Of a stretch of DNA of 64,000 bases, positions 1-7,061 are shown piece by piece; within the stretch, counting starts at the first letter, position 1; each line of letters opens with the position of its first letter. The stretch is taken from assembly GCF_035917675.1 (NCBI RefSeq), contig NZ_CP109104.1:6076001-6140000 (forward strand), written 5' to 3'. The notes under the pieces are model-generated. The model did not search any database and was not told the origin of the DNA. It saw only the letters and a list, made by a program, of their open reading frames with translations. This DNA is from Streptomyces sp. NBC_01775 (GTDB lineage: Bacteria; Actinomycetota; Actinomycetes; Streptomycetales; Streptomycetaceae). Both the position numbers and the translations under genes were made by a program.

Positions 1-98
1 GTGGCCTCCTCCTCGTCGCGGCCCTCGCCACCCGCTGGGATGTGAGCTCCCGCACGGGGCCGGGCAAGACGGTCTGGGCGGAGGTGGACGCGCTGTAG
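1..98 (+). CDS. C-terminus of an ATP-binding (anti-sigma/HATPase-like) protein, partial
   Basis: The reading frame beginning at base 3 encodes the last 31 residues of a protein whose start lies left of the window; it ends at TAG 96-98. The tail has a hydrophobic LLLVAALATRW stretch followed by GKTVWAEV, which resembles the end of the small RsbW/SpoIIAB-like ATP-binding proteins common in Streptomyces. Such proteins use a GHKL ATPase fold to bind or phosphorylate anti-sigma partners. Only the C-terminus is visible, so the ATP-binding motifs cannot be checked. The call rests on tail similarity alone. Confidence 0.6.
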   Translation, partial: GLLLVAALATRWDVSSRTGPGKTVWAEVDAL

Positions 99-377
99 GC
101 CGGGCCGCCGCTGGGGGCCCGGCATCTCGCAGGCGTGGCCGACGGCCGTCAACTCGCAGTGCCCGTCCTTGCAGGAGCGTTGCAGGCGCCCTCGCGAAAC
201 GGTCTGAATCAGTCCGATCGTCCAGCACATGGGGCATCCGCGCAGCGCCAGCACGCTGAATGGCAGCAACAGCAAGCTGACCGGTCCGGTCACCGCGAAG
301 GAGCCGATCAGTCCGCCGAACCCGGCCATGCCACGGGCGAGATGCCGGGGCAGGGACGAACTGGCGAAGTCGGCCAC
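1..377 (-). CDS. small cysteine-containing membrane protein, open at window edge
   Basis: A GTG at 375-377 directly follows the TGA (378-380) of the decayed sigma factor, so the two read as an operon. The first roughly 80 codons look real: a hydrophobic segment (TGPVSLLLLPFSVLALRG), then CPMCW, and then a second cysteine pair in CKDGHCEL. I recognise the general look of small Streptomyces membrane proteins but cannot name a function. The frame stays open to base 1 and runs antisense over the end of the ATP-binding gene. Codons beyond about base 137 look like run-on, so the stop may have been lost or may lie just outside the window. Confidence 0.45.
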   Translation of the reverse strand, partial: MADFASSSLPRHLARGMAGFGGLIGSFAVTGPVSLLLLPFSVLALRGCPMCWTIGLIQTVSRGRLQRSCKDGHCELTAVGHACEMPGPQRRPGLQRVHLRPDRLARPRAGAHIPAGGEGRDEEEA

Positions 378-734
378 TCAGCCCTGGTTCTCGTCAGCGT
401 TTTGCTTGCCATCAGTGCTCCTTTCACAAGCCGAGTCGGGTGTCTCACGCAACATGCGCCGGACGGACGCGCGGGCCCGGTGCAGGCGCGACTTCATCGC
501 GGCAGTACTGAGGCCCAGCGCGTCGGCGGCCATCCGCCCGCTGTAGCCCTGGATGTCCCGCATGACCAGCACACGTCGCTCGTCGGCGGGCAGGGCGGCC
601 ACGGCCGCTGCCACCCTGTCCGCTTCCAGGTGTCGCAGGACCTCTTCCTCGGCGCGCTGCGCCGAGCCGCCGTCCGGGTCTGCCACGGAGCGCCTGGCTG
701 TGGCCACGCCGCGACAATGCCATCGGCCACACAA
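378..734 (-). pseudogene. ECF sigma factor reduced to region 4
   Basis: The 118-codon frame contains a good sigma-70 region 4: ALPADERRVLVMRDIQGYS, then GLSTAAMKSRLHRARASVRR, the helix-turn-helix that contacts the -35 element. ECF sigma factors are normally about 170-200 residues and need region 2 to bind core polymerase and melt the -10 element; none is present. The frame opens with a TTG immediately beside a 21-bp inverted repeat that belongs to the upstream minus-strand gene. It is therefore a 5'-truncated remnant, probably created by a rearrangement at about 735. It could still make a DNA-binding fragment, but a working sigma factor is unlikely. Confidence 0.7.
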
Positions 735-785
735 CTCAGGGCTTCTGCCGGGGCATTGCGATCGTGCCCGGGCAGAAGCCCTGAG
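735..785 (-). terminator. long hairpin downstream of the lysine-rich gene
   Basis: The arms at 735-755 and 765-785 pair over 21 bp with one mismatch, and the outer 15 bp (CTCAGGGCTTCTGCC and its complement) are perfect. The loop is 9 nt (756-764). It lies 59 nt after the stop of the minus-strand gene at 844-1431 and directly abuts the truncated sigma factor. A Streptomyces terminator without a U-tract is the simplest reading. Confidence 0.65.
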
Positions 786-843
786 AGGGGCCTCAGCGGA
801 ACGCAGGGAAAAGAACTCAGATCCCGTCAGCTCGCGGATTCCG

Positions 844-1431
844 TCAGCTCAGAATGAGTACGAAATTCCCCTTCTTGTTCTCGTTGCATTTGAAGAAGGT
901 GTAAGGGCGAAGGCGGTCCTGCTGAGCCATCTTGTTGGCGAACGCCTGGCAGTTCTCCGGCGTCTTGAATACTGCCTGCGTCCCCTTCTTCCCATCCTTG
1001 GCGCGAGTGAGTTTCCTCAACTCGACAGAAGTAAGCTTCCCCTTCTTCGTCTTCTTGGGGGTGACGATCCTGGTGAAGGACTTCTTCTTCTCGTGGGTGG
1101 GGGTCCTGGTGTGGGGCTTCTTCTTCTCGTGCGTGGGGGTCCGCGTGAGGGACTTCTTCTTCTCGTGGGTGGGGTTGAGCTTGGTGAAGGTTTTCTTCTT
1201 CTCCTTATTTGCCTCCTCCGCCGGCCTCAGTGCCTTGAACACCATAATCCGAAAGAACTCCTGGTCCGGGCAGACAGGATCTGTGAACTGGCTGTAAATG
1301 CAATCGCCCGACGACGCGGAAGCTGTTGCGCTCGACGTCGCGGAAGCTGTTGCGGGGGTGAGCAGAGACAGGCCGAGCGCGACGGCAAGGGTGCCCGTGG
1401 CGAATGCAGGTTTGAGAACTCGTTGGCGCAT
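844..1431 (-). CDS. secreted lysine-rich repeat protein
   Basis: The start is ATG 1429-1431, chosen because GGAGAG lies a few bases upstream. The 195-residue product opens with a signal peptide (MRQRVLKPAF, then a hydrophobic core ending ASATSSATASA). After a short region with CIYSQFTDPVC come four imperfect repeats of about 13 residues built on THEKKK, interleaved with S/T-rich LTRTP-type spacers, and a basic KKTKKGK stretch. A C-terminal domain with two further cysteines (ENCQAF, FFKCNEN) follows. The extreme positive charge suggests binding to anionic cell-wall polymer or nucleic acid, but I do not recognise the family. A strong hairpin follows the gene. Confidence 0.65.
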   Translation of the reverse strand: MRQRVLKPAFATGTLAVALGLSLLTPATASATSSATASASSGDCIYSQFTDPVCPDQEFFRIMVFKALRPAEEANKEKKKTFTKLNPTHEKKKSLTRTPTHEKKKPHTRTPTHEKKKSFTRIVTPKKTKKGKLTSVELRKLTRAKDGKKGTQAVFKTPENCQAFANKMAQQDRLRPYTFFKCNENKKGNFVLILS

Positions 1432-2491
1432 TAACTCTCCAGGTGGATGTGTGGTCAGTGTTCTGCTGACCAAGGCAGCTAAGCACAACGGGAATTAGTC
1501 CTCAAGCCGCGATGTGAATCAATCCTCAAGCGGCTACGTCATATGCATGCGGGCATGCCTGGAACACCCATCTCGTCGACCGAGCCCTCAATCTCCGGGG
1601 CGCGGGCGATCAGGTGGAACGCTTGGTGGCGGCCCTGATGACACCCAGGCACTAGTGCCCCCGGGATTGCTCTTACGCGAATACGACCGAGTGATCCGGG
1701 GAGAGGGGATCCGGATTAATCCACTCTGTGTCAAAGCCGTCCCCGCGCGTGCGCGAGAGCCCCGGCGAAGGGTACGTTCTCCGTCCTCCGACCGGATATC
1801 GAATTCTGGTCCCGGGCAGAGAGGCTGACGACTACGGATGCGGGCGAGGACCACACCGTTCGCCCATGTCTGTCATGACGACGCCGCAGGAGTGGCACCG
1901 CTGTCTTCGCGGTTGATGCTGCGTTGATCGAGCGCGTCCGCGTGGTGCAGGGTGCAGTTGGAATCCGTCTGACCACGGGGAACGCCGTACGCTGTCCCGG
2001 CGTATGATGCGGCGGTTTCCGACGAGTGTTCCTCGCCACCAGCCGTCTTCTTGGGACGTCCAGCGTTGCCGGCTCCGGCCCACTGGGCGGGTGGTCGCAA
2101 AGTTCTGGCACTCCTCCTCACTCTGAACGGCGCGGCTCAGGGCATCTGAGACCAGGTTTCCTTGGTCAAGGTGACACCGGAGGTGTGGGTGTTGGCGACC
2201 GGCCGCCATCGGGGAATCATCTTCGGTGACTCTCCTCCCCCATCCCGATCAAACGAACGTCTCACGTACGTGCATAACAACGGAGACTCGGCGGCATCGG
2301 TTCATCCCGGATCGGCGCCGTCGGTTGTCCATGTCCTGTCCGTACTGTGCGCATGGGCCCGTTCGGCCTGCGTTGTACGGAGCGTGCATGCGGTGTCGGA
2401 CCGTACGTGGTGTTCGATGGCGGGCCCGGCGGAAAGGTTCACGGCGAGCGCGGATATTTTCAGTAACCGACCGCTCCGAACGGGGTTCCCG
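1432..2491. other. about 1.06 kb without a convincing gene
   Basis: Several short frames exist on both strands, but none has a ribosome site, a recognisable domain or consistent third-position G/C bias. The segment 1432-1560 is less G+C-rich than the surroundings and contains the near-repeat CCTCAAGCCGC / CCTCAAGCGGC. It probably holds the promoter of the lysine-rich gene. The rest looks like decayed coding DNA, consistent with the remnants on both sides. Confidence 0.5.
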
Positions 2492-2611
2492 CGTGCGTCG
2501 GACGGGGGCTTCTGGCACGCAGACAAGGCCGCCAGCGCGCACCAGTTGTGGGCCGACGGCGTCTACATGGTTAATCCGTTCCTCGTCGAGTACGGCACGG
2601 AGTCCTACTGA
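2492..2611 (+). pseudogene. C-terminal remnant of a GH88/GH105-type hydrolase
   Basis: The last 39 codons before TGA 2609-2611 encode DGGFWHADK followed by ADGVYMVNPFLVEYGTE. This matches the hallmark end of the YteR/GH105 and GH88 families (pattern GGFWHK, then MWLDGLYMAGPFLAEY), which remove unsaturated uronic acids from plant polysaccharide fragments. The frame continues upstream without family similarity, and a full enzyme needs about 350 residues. It is therefore a truncated remnant. A terminator-like hairpin follows. Confidence 0.7.
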
Positions 2612-2627
2612 GCCCCGGAGCGGGCGA

Positions 2628-2668
2628 AAGGGGCCGCGTCCACCGGATGGTGGCGGACGCGGCCCCTT
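2628..2668. terminator. bidirectional hairpin terminator
   Basis: AAGGGGCCGCGTCC (2628-2641) pairs perfectly with GGACGCGGCCCCTT (2655-2668) around a 13-nt loop. It lies between the convergent GH88/105 remnant and the PepSY gene and could serve both strands. Confidence 0.8.
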
Positions 2669-2725
2669 CGGGCTCTCTCTCGGGGGCTTCAGGCGCGTGG
2701 CCGGTGCCTGGTGTCTGGTGCCTGG

Positions 2726-3409
2726 TCAGTCGTCGTCGCCGTCGTTGTCGTCCTGGTCGTCGTGGTCGATGTGCTGGCTCTGGACCTTGCCGTTGGCGGC
2801 GTCGATGGTGATGTCGTGGTTCTTGTGGTCCTTGCCGAGGACGTCGACCTCCCAGACGGTGGAGCCGTCGCGGTCGTTGTCGTCGAGGCTGTAGGCGGTG
2901 ACGGTGCCGGGGACGGTCTTGAGGGCCTTGGCGGTGGCCTTGTCGTGGCCGGTCTTGTCGGCCTTGAGCTGGGCCTGGGTCTCGGCGGCGTCCTGGGCGG
3001 CGTCGTCGTCGCGGTCGGTGTGCTTGTTGAGGACCTTGCCGTTGCCGGCGTCGATGGTGATGTCGTGGTTCTTGTGGTCCTTGCCCAGGACGTCGACCTC
3101 CCAGATGAGGGAGCCGTTGCGGTCGGCGTTGTCGAGCTCGGCGGAGGTGGCGGTGCCGGGGGCGGCCTTGAGGGCCTTGGTGGTGGCCTCGGACTGGCTG
3201 ATCTTGTCGGCCTTGACCTGGGCGCGGTCCTTGGCGGTGTCGTCGAGGTGGCGCTGGTTCTGGGGGAGCTGGACCGAGGAGTGCGGGGCGGGGGCGTCGT
3301 CGTCCGCGAAGGCGGTCGCGGCACCGGTGCTGCCGATCAGTGCGACGGCGGCGGCTGTGGCGAGGACGGCGGCGCGGGGGGTGAGCGTGCGCTTGGCGGT
3401 GGCCTTCAT
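2726..3409 (-). CDS. secreted protein with two PepSY domains
   Basis: ATG 3407-3409 is preceded by GGAGGA at 3417-3422. The 227-residue protein has a signal peptide (hydrophobic core AVLATAAAVALIGSTGAATA, cleavage near AFA). Two near-identical PepSY repeats of about 70 residues follow (roughly 60-135 and 140-215), each ending in WEVDVLGKDHKNHDITIDA, then NGKV. The C-terminus is acidic (HDDQDDNDGDDD). PepSY domains are thought to inhibit or modulate extracytoplasmic peptidases and often sit under two-component control. Direct repeats upstream (3501-3525) fit OmpR-type regulation. The family assignment is secure; the partner is unknown. Confidence 0.9.
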   Translation of the reverse strand: MKATAKRTLTPRAAVLATAAAVALIGSTGAATAFADDDAPAPHSSVQLPQNQRHLDDTAKDRAQVKADKISQSEATTKALKAAPGTATSAELDNADRNGSLIWEVDVLGKDHKNHDITIDAGNGKVLNKHTDRDDDAAQDAAETQAQLKADKTGHDKATAKALKTVPGTVTAYSLDDNDRDGSTVWEVDVLGKDHKNHDITIDAANGKVQSQHIDHDDQDDNDGDDD

Positions 3410-3500
3410 GGGGACGTTCCTCCGGGTGGTGTTGCGGCTTCCGTTCTGCCGGCGGGGGCCTGTCGTGCCCTTCCGACATGCACCACAGTGCGGAACGGAT

Positions 3501-3537
3501 CCTGAACACAGCCTGAAGTCCTGAAGCCCTCTTCAGG
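3501..3537 (-). promoter_or_regulatory. CCTGAA/TTCAGG repeat cluster, probable response-regulator site
   Basis: CCTGAA occurs at 3501, 3512 and 3520, and its complement TTCAGG at 3532-3537. The first two copies are spaced exactly 11 nt, the spacing favoured by OmpR/PhoB-type dimers. The cluster lies 92-128 nt before the PepSY start codon, where a promoter is expected. The regulator is not encoded nearby. Confidence 0.5.
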
Positions 3538-3556
3538 TTCCGGCCCCGGAACGGTG

Positions 3557-3597
3557 AAGGGCCGGCGTCGGCGGGCAACCCCGCTGAGCCGGCCCTT
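3557..3597. terminator. hairpin between the small secreted peptide gene and the PepSY gene
   Basis: AAGGGCCGGC (3557-3566) pairs with GCCGGCCCTT (3588-3597), with a GCGGG/CCCGC inner stem in the loop. It is the distal one of two hairpins after the 60-residue peptide gene. Confidence 0.65.
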
Positions 3598-3637
3598 CTG
3601 TCTGTCCGCCGGGCGGATCAGCCTCTCCCGCTACGGC

Positions 3638-3665
3638 GGGAGCGAGGGGAAGGCCCCTCGCTCCC
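3638..3665 (-). terminator. terminator immediately after the 60-residue peptide gene
   Basis: GGGAGCGAGGGG (3638-3649) pairs perfectly with CCCCTCGCTCCC (3654-3665) around a 4-nt loop, 2 nt beyond the stop codon of the gene at 3668-3850. Confidence 0.8.
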
Positions 3666-3667
3666 CG

Positions 3668-3850
3668 TCAGGGGAAGGGGTTTTCGGACGGTGCGAAGCG
3701 CGGGAGGCCGTTGTCGGGCGGCGCGATGTCCGCGTGATGGTCCTGCGGCGATATAGGCATGCTGTTGTCGGCCAAGGCCGGGCCGGCCATGCCACCGAGA
3801 ACGCCCACAGTGAGCGCGCAGGTGGCGAGGATCCTCTGAGAACGGGTCAC
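3668..3850 (-). CDS. 60-residue secreted peptide precursor
   Basis: The start is GTG 3848-3850, chosen because AAGGAG lies 7 nt upstream at 3857-3862. The longer frame upstream lacks a ribosome site. Residues 1-28 form a classical signal peptide (MTRSQRILATCALTVGVLGG, then MAGPALA). The mature part is only about 32 residues, Pro/Asp-rich with a histidine pair (SPQDHHADIAPPDNG) and no cysteine. It is followed directly by a strong terminator, so it is an independent small gene. I do not recognise a function. Confidence 0.7.
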   Translation of the reverse strand: MTRSQRILATCALTVGVLGGMAGPALADNSMPISPQDHHADIAPPDNGLPRFAPSENPFP

Positions 3851-4057
3851 CAAGACTCCTTCAGGAGAGCAACTGGGCCTCGAAGTACGGGAGTTAAAGT
3901 AGCGGAGTCGTGTGCCTCGTGTAAGGAAACGTGAGGATCGGTCGAACGTGGATCCGCTTCCGCGCCCGCCGGTGACGAGTCGAGTGGCCGACTCGGACGC
4001 ACCGTTCGGCACCGTGAGTTGACGATCACGTCAGGGCGCGGCGAGGTCTCGGGCGGC

Positions 4058-4357
4058 TCAGCCTTGGACGACGGCGTCGAGCAACCCGGGGAAACGCGCG
4101 TCCAGGTCCTCGCGGCGCAGCATCGTCCGCAGGTAGCGGCCTTCGCGGCGCTGGTGGATGACGCCGCTTTCCCGCAGCACCTTCCAGTGGTGACTGGCGC
4201 TGCTCTTGGTCATGTCCGGAAGGATCTCCTGACACGACAACTCCCGGCCGTCGGCGAGCGTGCGCACCACCCGCAGCCGCACAGGATGCCCCAGGGCGAC
4301 CAGCACCTCGTCTATGAGCAGCGCTTCCCGGCTCGGCAGGGTCTCGTACTCGGCCAT
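4058..4357 (-). CDS. ArsR/SmtB-family repressor
   Basis: This 99-residue winged-helix protein has the ArsR layout: ALGHPVRLRVVRTLADGRELS, then a recognition helix in KSSASHHWKVLRESGVI and the wing EGRYLRTML. The metal-binding ELCVCDL-type motif is replaced by LSCQEI with one cysteine. It may therefore sense something other than a metal. No efflux or detoxification gene is adjacent, so it may act only on itself or elsewhere. The mRNA looks leaderless: TACGAT lies 6 nt before the ATG, and an inverted repeat sits in the promoter, suggesting autoregulation. Confidence 0.85.
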   Translation of the reverse strand: MAEYETLPSREALLIDEVLVALGHPVRLRVVRTLADGRELSCQEILPDMTKSSASHHWKVLRESGVIHQRREGRYLRTMLRREDLDARFPGLLDAVVQG

Positions 4358-4363
4358 GTCCGC

Positions 4364-4381
4364 ATCGTACGACTGGAGTCG
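4364..4381 (-). promoter_or_regulatory. -10 box and operator of the ArsR gene
   Basis: On the minus strand TACGAT (4364-4369) ends 6 nt before the ATG at 4357, the arrangement of a leaderless transcript. Just upstream, CGACT and AGTCG flank two bases (4370-4381), a dyad where an autorepressor would block polymerase. A second AGTCGAAC half-site occurs near 4440. Confidence 0.5.
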
Positions 4382-4567
4382 AACGGTTGTGAGGGGGGTT
4401 ACGCGCGGGCCGTCCGCTCCGCGACTACGGTCCGGCTGTAGTCGAACCGGATGAACACGTTCTTCGTCCCTCGGCGAGGGCGCGTACCGCGAGGGTGCGC
4501 GCCCTCAGCTGTGCGCGTCGGGCGGACCGGCGGCTACGGCCTCGCGGCGGCGGGCTTCCGGGCCCCT

Positions 4568-4600
4568 CCGGCCGCGCCCGCTGCTGGAGGGCGCGGCCGG
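4568..4600 (-). terminator. terminator of the NEP1-like gene
   Basis: CCGGCCGCGCC (4568-4578) pairs perfectly with GGCGCGGCCGG (4590-4600) around an 11-nt loop, 6 nt after the stop codon of the minus-strand gene at 4607. Confidence 0.75.
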
Positions 4601-4606
4601 TCACCG

Positions 4607-5455
4607 TCACGCGTTCGGGTCGAAGGGGATCTCGGACGGCTTGGCCTTCTCCAGGTGGCTGTTGAACGTGTCGTCCTTGATGCCGAGGGTCGCGCTGCCG
4701 AAGTCGGCCTGGGTCAGCTTGTCGCGGAGGCCGGCGGGATAGCCGTCCCAGCCGACCAGGGTGGGGTACTGCCAGGTGCCCTTGTGGTTCTCCGGGGGCT
4801 CGTCGTTGGCGTTGGCGGCCCGGAAGCAGTGGGTGCTGATGCCGTCCTTGTGGTAGACGACCTTGGGGTGGGAGCCGTCGAAGGGCAGGTCGGCGCGCTT
4901 GTGGACGGTGAAGCCGCCGTGTGCGGACGTCGAGACGTACTCCGCCTGGTTGTTGTGCACCCACACCACGACGTGCTCCCAGTCGTGACGGTGCCCGGCG
5001 CTGCCGCCGCCGAGCGCGGCCTGGTCCTTCTCGAAGTAGGAGGCGTACGCCACGGCGCACCAGTCGTTGTTGCACTTCGTGCGGGCGTAGCCGTTGGTGT
5101 TCTCCAGGTCCGACAGGTCCCGGCAGTTGCCGTTGACGTCCCCGCCGAGCTTGAGGCCCTCCGCGATCGTGCCGTCGGGGCCGATCGCGGGGGTGGCGTA
5201 GCAGCCGTCGGTGTCGTAGTCGTACGCGGGCTGGAACGTGCGCTCCAGTTCGGTGGCGTTGCCGGGCAGCGCCGGGGGAGGGGCGGCCAGCGCGGTGCCC
5301 GGCAGGCCGACGACCAGCGCCACGGCACCGGCGAGCACCACCGGCGCCGTTCTGGTCCAGCGCCTGTTCCGGTGGCCGCCGTCCTGGTGGCTGCCGTCTT
5401 GGTGGTTGCTGTTCCGGCGGCTGCGACGGGTTTTCGGGCGCGCTGTCTCGCTCAC
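4607..5455 (-). CDS. secreted NEP1-like (NPP1 family) protein
   Basis: The 282-residue product has a long basic N-terminus with a small HQDG repeat, then a signal peptide (APVVLAGAVALVVGLPGTALA, residues about 38-58). The mature NPP1 domain carries the family hallmark GHRHDWE at residues 154-160, which in characterised NLPs binds a metal ion near the membrane-binding site. Four cysteines are present in the mature domain, among them CRDL, TKCNNDWC and THCFRA. NLPs of plant pathogens permeabilise eudicot membranes; many bacterial homologues are saprophytic and of unknown role. Family assignment is firm; toxicity is not implied. Confidence 0.9.
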   Translation of the reverse strand: MSETARPKTRRSRRNSNHQDGSHQDGGHRNRRWTRTAPVVLAGAVALVVGLPGTALAAPPPALPGNATELERTFQPAYDYDTDGCYATPAIGPDGTIAEGLKLGGDVNGNCRDLSDLENTNGYARTKCNNDWCAVAYASYFEKDQAALGGGSAGHRHDWEHVVVWVHNNQAEYVSTSAHGGFTVHKRADLPFDGSHPKVVYHKDGISTHCFRAANANDEPPENHKGTWQYPTLVGWDGYPAGLRDKLTQADFGSATLGIKDDTFNSHLEKAKPSEIPFDPNA

Positions 5456-5585
5456 GGGTACTCCTCGTCCTCCGGCGACGCGAATTCTTGGGCGATGGTG
5501 AGTGACTCAGGTTTCCCTCTCACCACTCCTGTGCCAAGAGCGCCTGAACGGTCACATGCGCGCGAAGGTGAGCGGAGTGCCCGCC

Positions 5586-6188
5586 TCAGCGGACCCGGTC
5601 GTAGACGAGAGCCAGCGTGCCGTGCTCGCCCGCGGCCTGGCCGGCGAGTGCCCACTGCCCCGCGGGCAGGCCGTCGTCGAAGAGGCGCGGCCCGCCGCCG
5701 AGGAAGACCGGGAAGATCGTGAGCGCCAGCCGGTCGACCTGGTCGGCCGCCAGCAGCGCCTTGATGACGCTCCCGCTGGAGAGCACGAGAATGTCGCCGC
5801 CCTCGGTCGCCTTGAGGTCCGCGACCACCTCGGCGGTCGGCTTGTCGACGACCGTCGTCCGCTCCCACGGCGCCTCGCCGAGGGTGGCGGAGAGGACCAC
5901 CTTCTCGGTGCCGACGAGCCACTTCGCGAAGTCCTCGTCGCGCGGGTCGACTCCCTCCATGCCGATGACGGTGGGCCAGAAACCGAGGAAACCCTCGGCG
6001 TTGACCCGCCCGAGCAGGGCCGTTGTCGCGGGCTGCCGGAGGCTGGTCAAGAGGTCGCGGGCGACGTCGGTGTGGGCGTACGGCATCACCCAGCTCATGT
6101 CCTGGGGGCCGTCCGGCCCGGCGTAGTGGCCGTCGAGGGAGAGGCTCATGTTGGTGACGACCCTGCGGCCGGCGATCTGCTCTGTCAC
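5586..6188 (-). CDS. DHFR/RibD C-terminal-domain reductase-like protein
   Basis: The start is GTG 6186-6188, with AAGGAG 6 nt upstream. The 200-residue protein follows the RibD_C pattern: an N-terminal strand VVTNMSLSLDGHYAGPDG, a middle LLGRVNAEGF segment, DILVLSSGSVIKAL (NADPH-binding part) and VFLGGGPRLFDDG near the end. These standalone proteins are NAD(P)H-dependent reductases of unassigned substrate. The gene lies between two secreted-protein genes with no pathway context. Confidence 0.85.
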   Translation of the reverse strand: MTEQIAGRRVVTNMSLSLDGHYAGPDGPQDMSWVMPYAHTDVARDLLTSLRQPATTALLGRVNAEGFLGFWPTVIGMEGVDPRDEDFAKWLVGTEKVVLSATLGEAPWERTTVVDKPTAEVVADLKATEGGDILVLSSGSVIKALLAADQVDRLALTIFPVFLGGGPRLFDDGLPAGQWALAGQAAGEHGTLALVYDRVR

Positions 6189-6278
6189 GTCGTGCTCCTT
6201 GTGTCGGTGTCGTGCTCGGTGCCGCCCCGCCGCCGTCGGCTCCCCCGGCGGCGGGGCGGCGGACCGCACACCGGCGGG

Positions 6279-6899
6279 TCAGTCGTGGGGGCTGTGGACC
6301 TCCTCGAAACCGGTGCTCTGCTCCCAGCGCAGGTAGTAGAGGCCCGAGTCGCTGTCGTAGAGGAAGACGACCCTGCTGCCGTCGTCGGTGATGCTGGTGT
6401 CCTGCCAGCCGTCGAAGTCCTTGACGGTCTTGATGTCCCAGCGGTTCAGGTCGCCGGTGCCCACGCCCGCGACGGACTCGGTCGGGGGCTCGCCGTCCGA
6501 GCAGTACTGGCCGAAGTCGGCGATCAGCGAGACCGTGCCGTTGGACTCCGCGAGGTCGACGCCCTGACAGAGGTCGGTCTTCGTCGCGTAGAGCGTCTTC
6601 CACGCGCTCCACTTCTGCGCTCCCGCCGCCTGGTGGCGCTCCTGGACGCCGGTGCCCTTGACCAGCCGGACGTGGACCTGCGAGCCGTCGCTGAGCTTGA
6701 GCGTCGACTCGTAGTCGCTGTTCGCGGCAGGTGAGGTGGCGGCGGAGCCCGGTGCGGACTGCTGGCCGGGCGCGGACTGCTGGGCCGGCGTGGCGGCGAG
6801 GGTGGTGCCGCCTCCGGCGAGCGTCAGCGCGAGGGCTGCCGTGCCGGTGGAGAGGGCGAGGGCGAGGTGCCGGCGCCGGGACCCGCTGGTTGTTGCCAT
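6279..6899 (-). CDS. secreted protein of unknown function
   Basis: ATG 6897-6899, or the adjacent in-frame GTG 6900-6902, is preceded by AGGAGG at 6909-6914. The 206-residue product has a signal peptide (SRRRHLALALSTGTAALALT) and a low-complexity linker with a duplicated QQSAPG. The mature domain of about 150 residues is rich in aromatic and acidic residues (WSAWKTLYATKTDLC, GLYYLRWEQSTGFEEV). Two cysteines could form one disulfide. I do not recognise the family. It is divergent from yhfZ. Confidence 0.75.
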   Translation of the reverse strand: MATTSGSRRRHLALALSTGTAALALTLAGGGTTLAATPAQQSAPGQQSAPGSAATSPAANSDYESTLKLSDGSQVHVRLVKGTGVQERHQAAGAQKWSAWKTLYATKTDLCQGVDLAESNGTVSLIADFGQYCSDGEPPTESVAGVGTGDLNRWDIKTVKDFDGWQDTSITDDGSRVVFLYDSDSGLYYLRWEQSTGFEEVHSPHD

Positions 6900-7024
6900 C
6901 ACATGTGCCTCCTAGGAATCGTCCCTGCGGTGACGAACGAGCCCGGCCCCCGGTTGCCTTCGGCCGGGAAAGAGCCGCGCGGAATGTGACGGGAGTCACG
7001 TGCGAGGCGAGCGGTGACGGACCC

Positions 7025-7054
7025 TTGTCAAATATCCAGAATCCTGGTTACTGT
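7025..7054 (+). promoter_or_regulatory. leaderless promoter of yhfZ with internal dyad
   Basis: TTGTCA (7025-7030) and TACTGT (7049-7054) form a sigma-70-like promoter with an 18-nt spacer. The predicted start of transcription falls at the GTG start codon at 7062, so the message should be leaderless. The spacer contains CCAG-AATC-CTGG (7036-7047), a candidate operator for autoregulation. Confidence 0.6.
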
Positions 7055-7061
7055 CCCGGAC

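Noticed and set aside
1514..2209. Several 60-126-codon frames in the 1.4-2.5 kb region
   Set aside because: No ribosome sites, no domains, and inconsistent codon bias. I considered a decayed transposase but could not identify any transposase motif.
5452..6999. A 515-codon minus-strand frame across the reductase and secreted-protein genes
   Set aside because: It is offset from two genes with proper starts and ribosome sites and is Arg/Pro-rich throughout.
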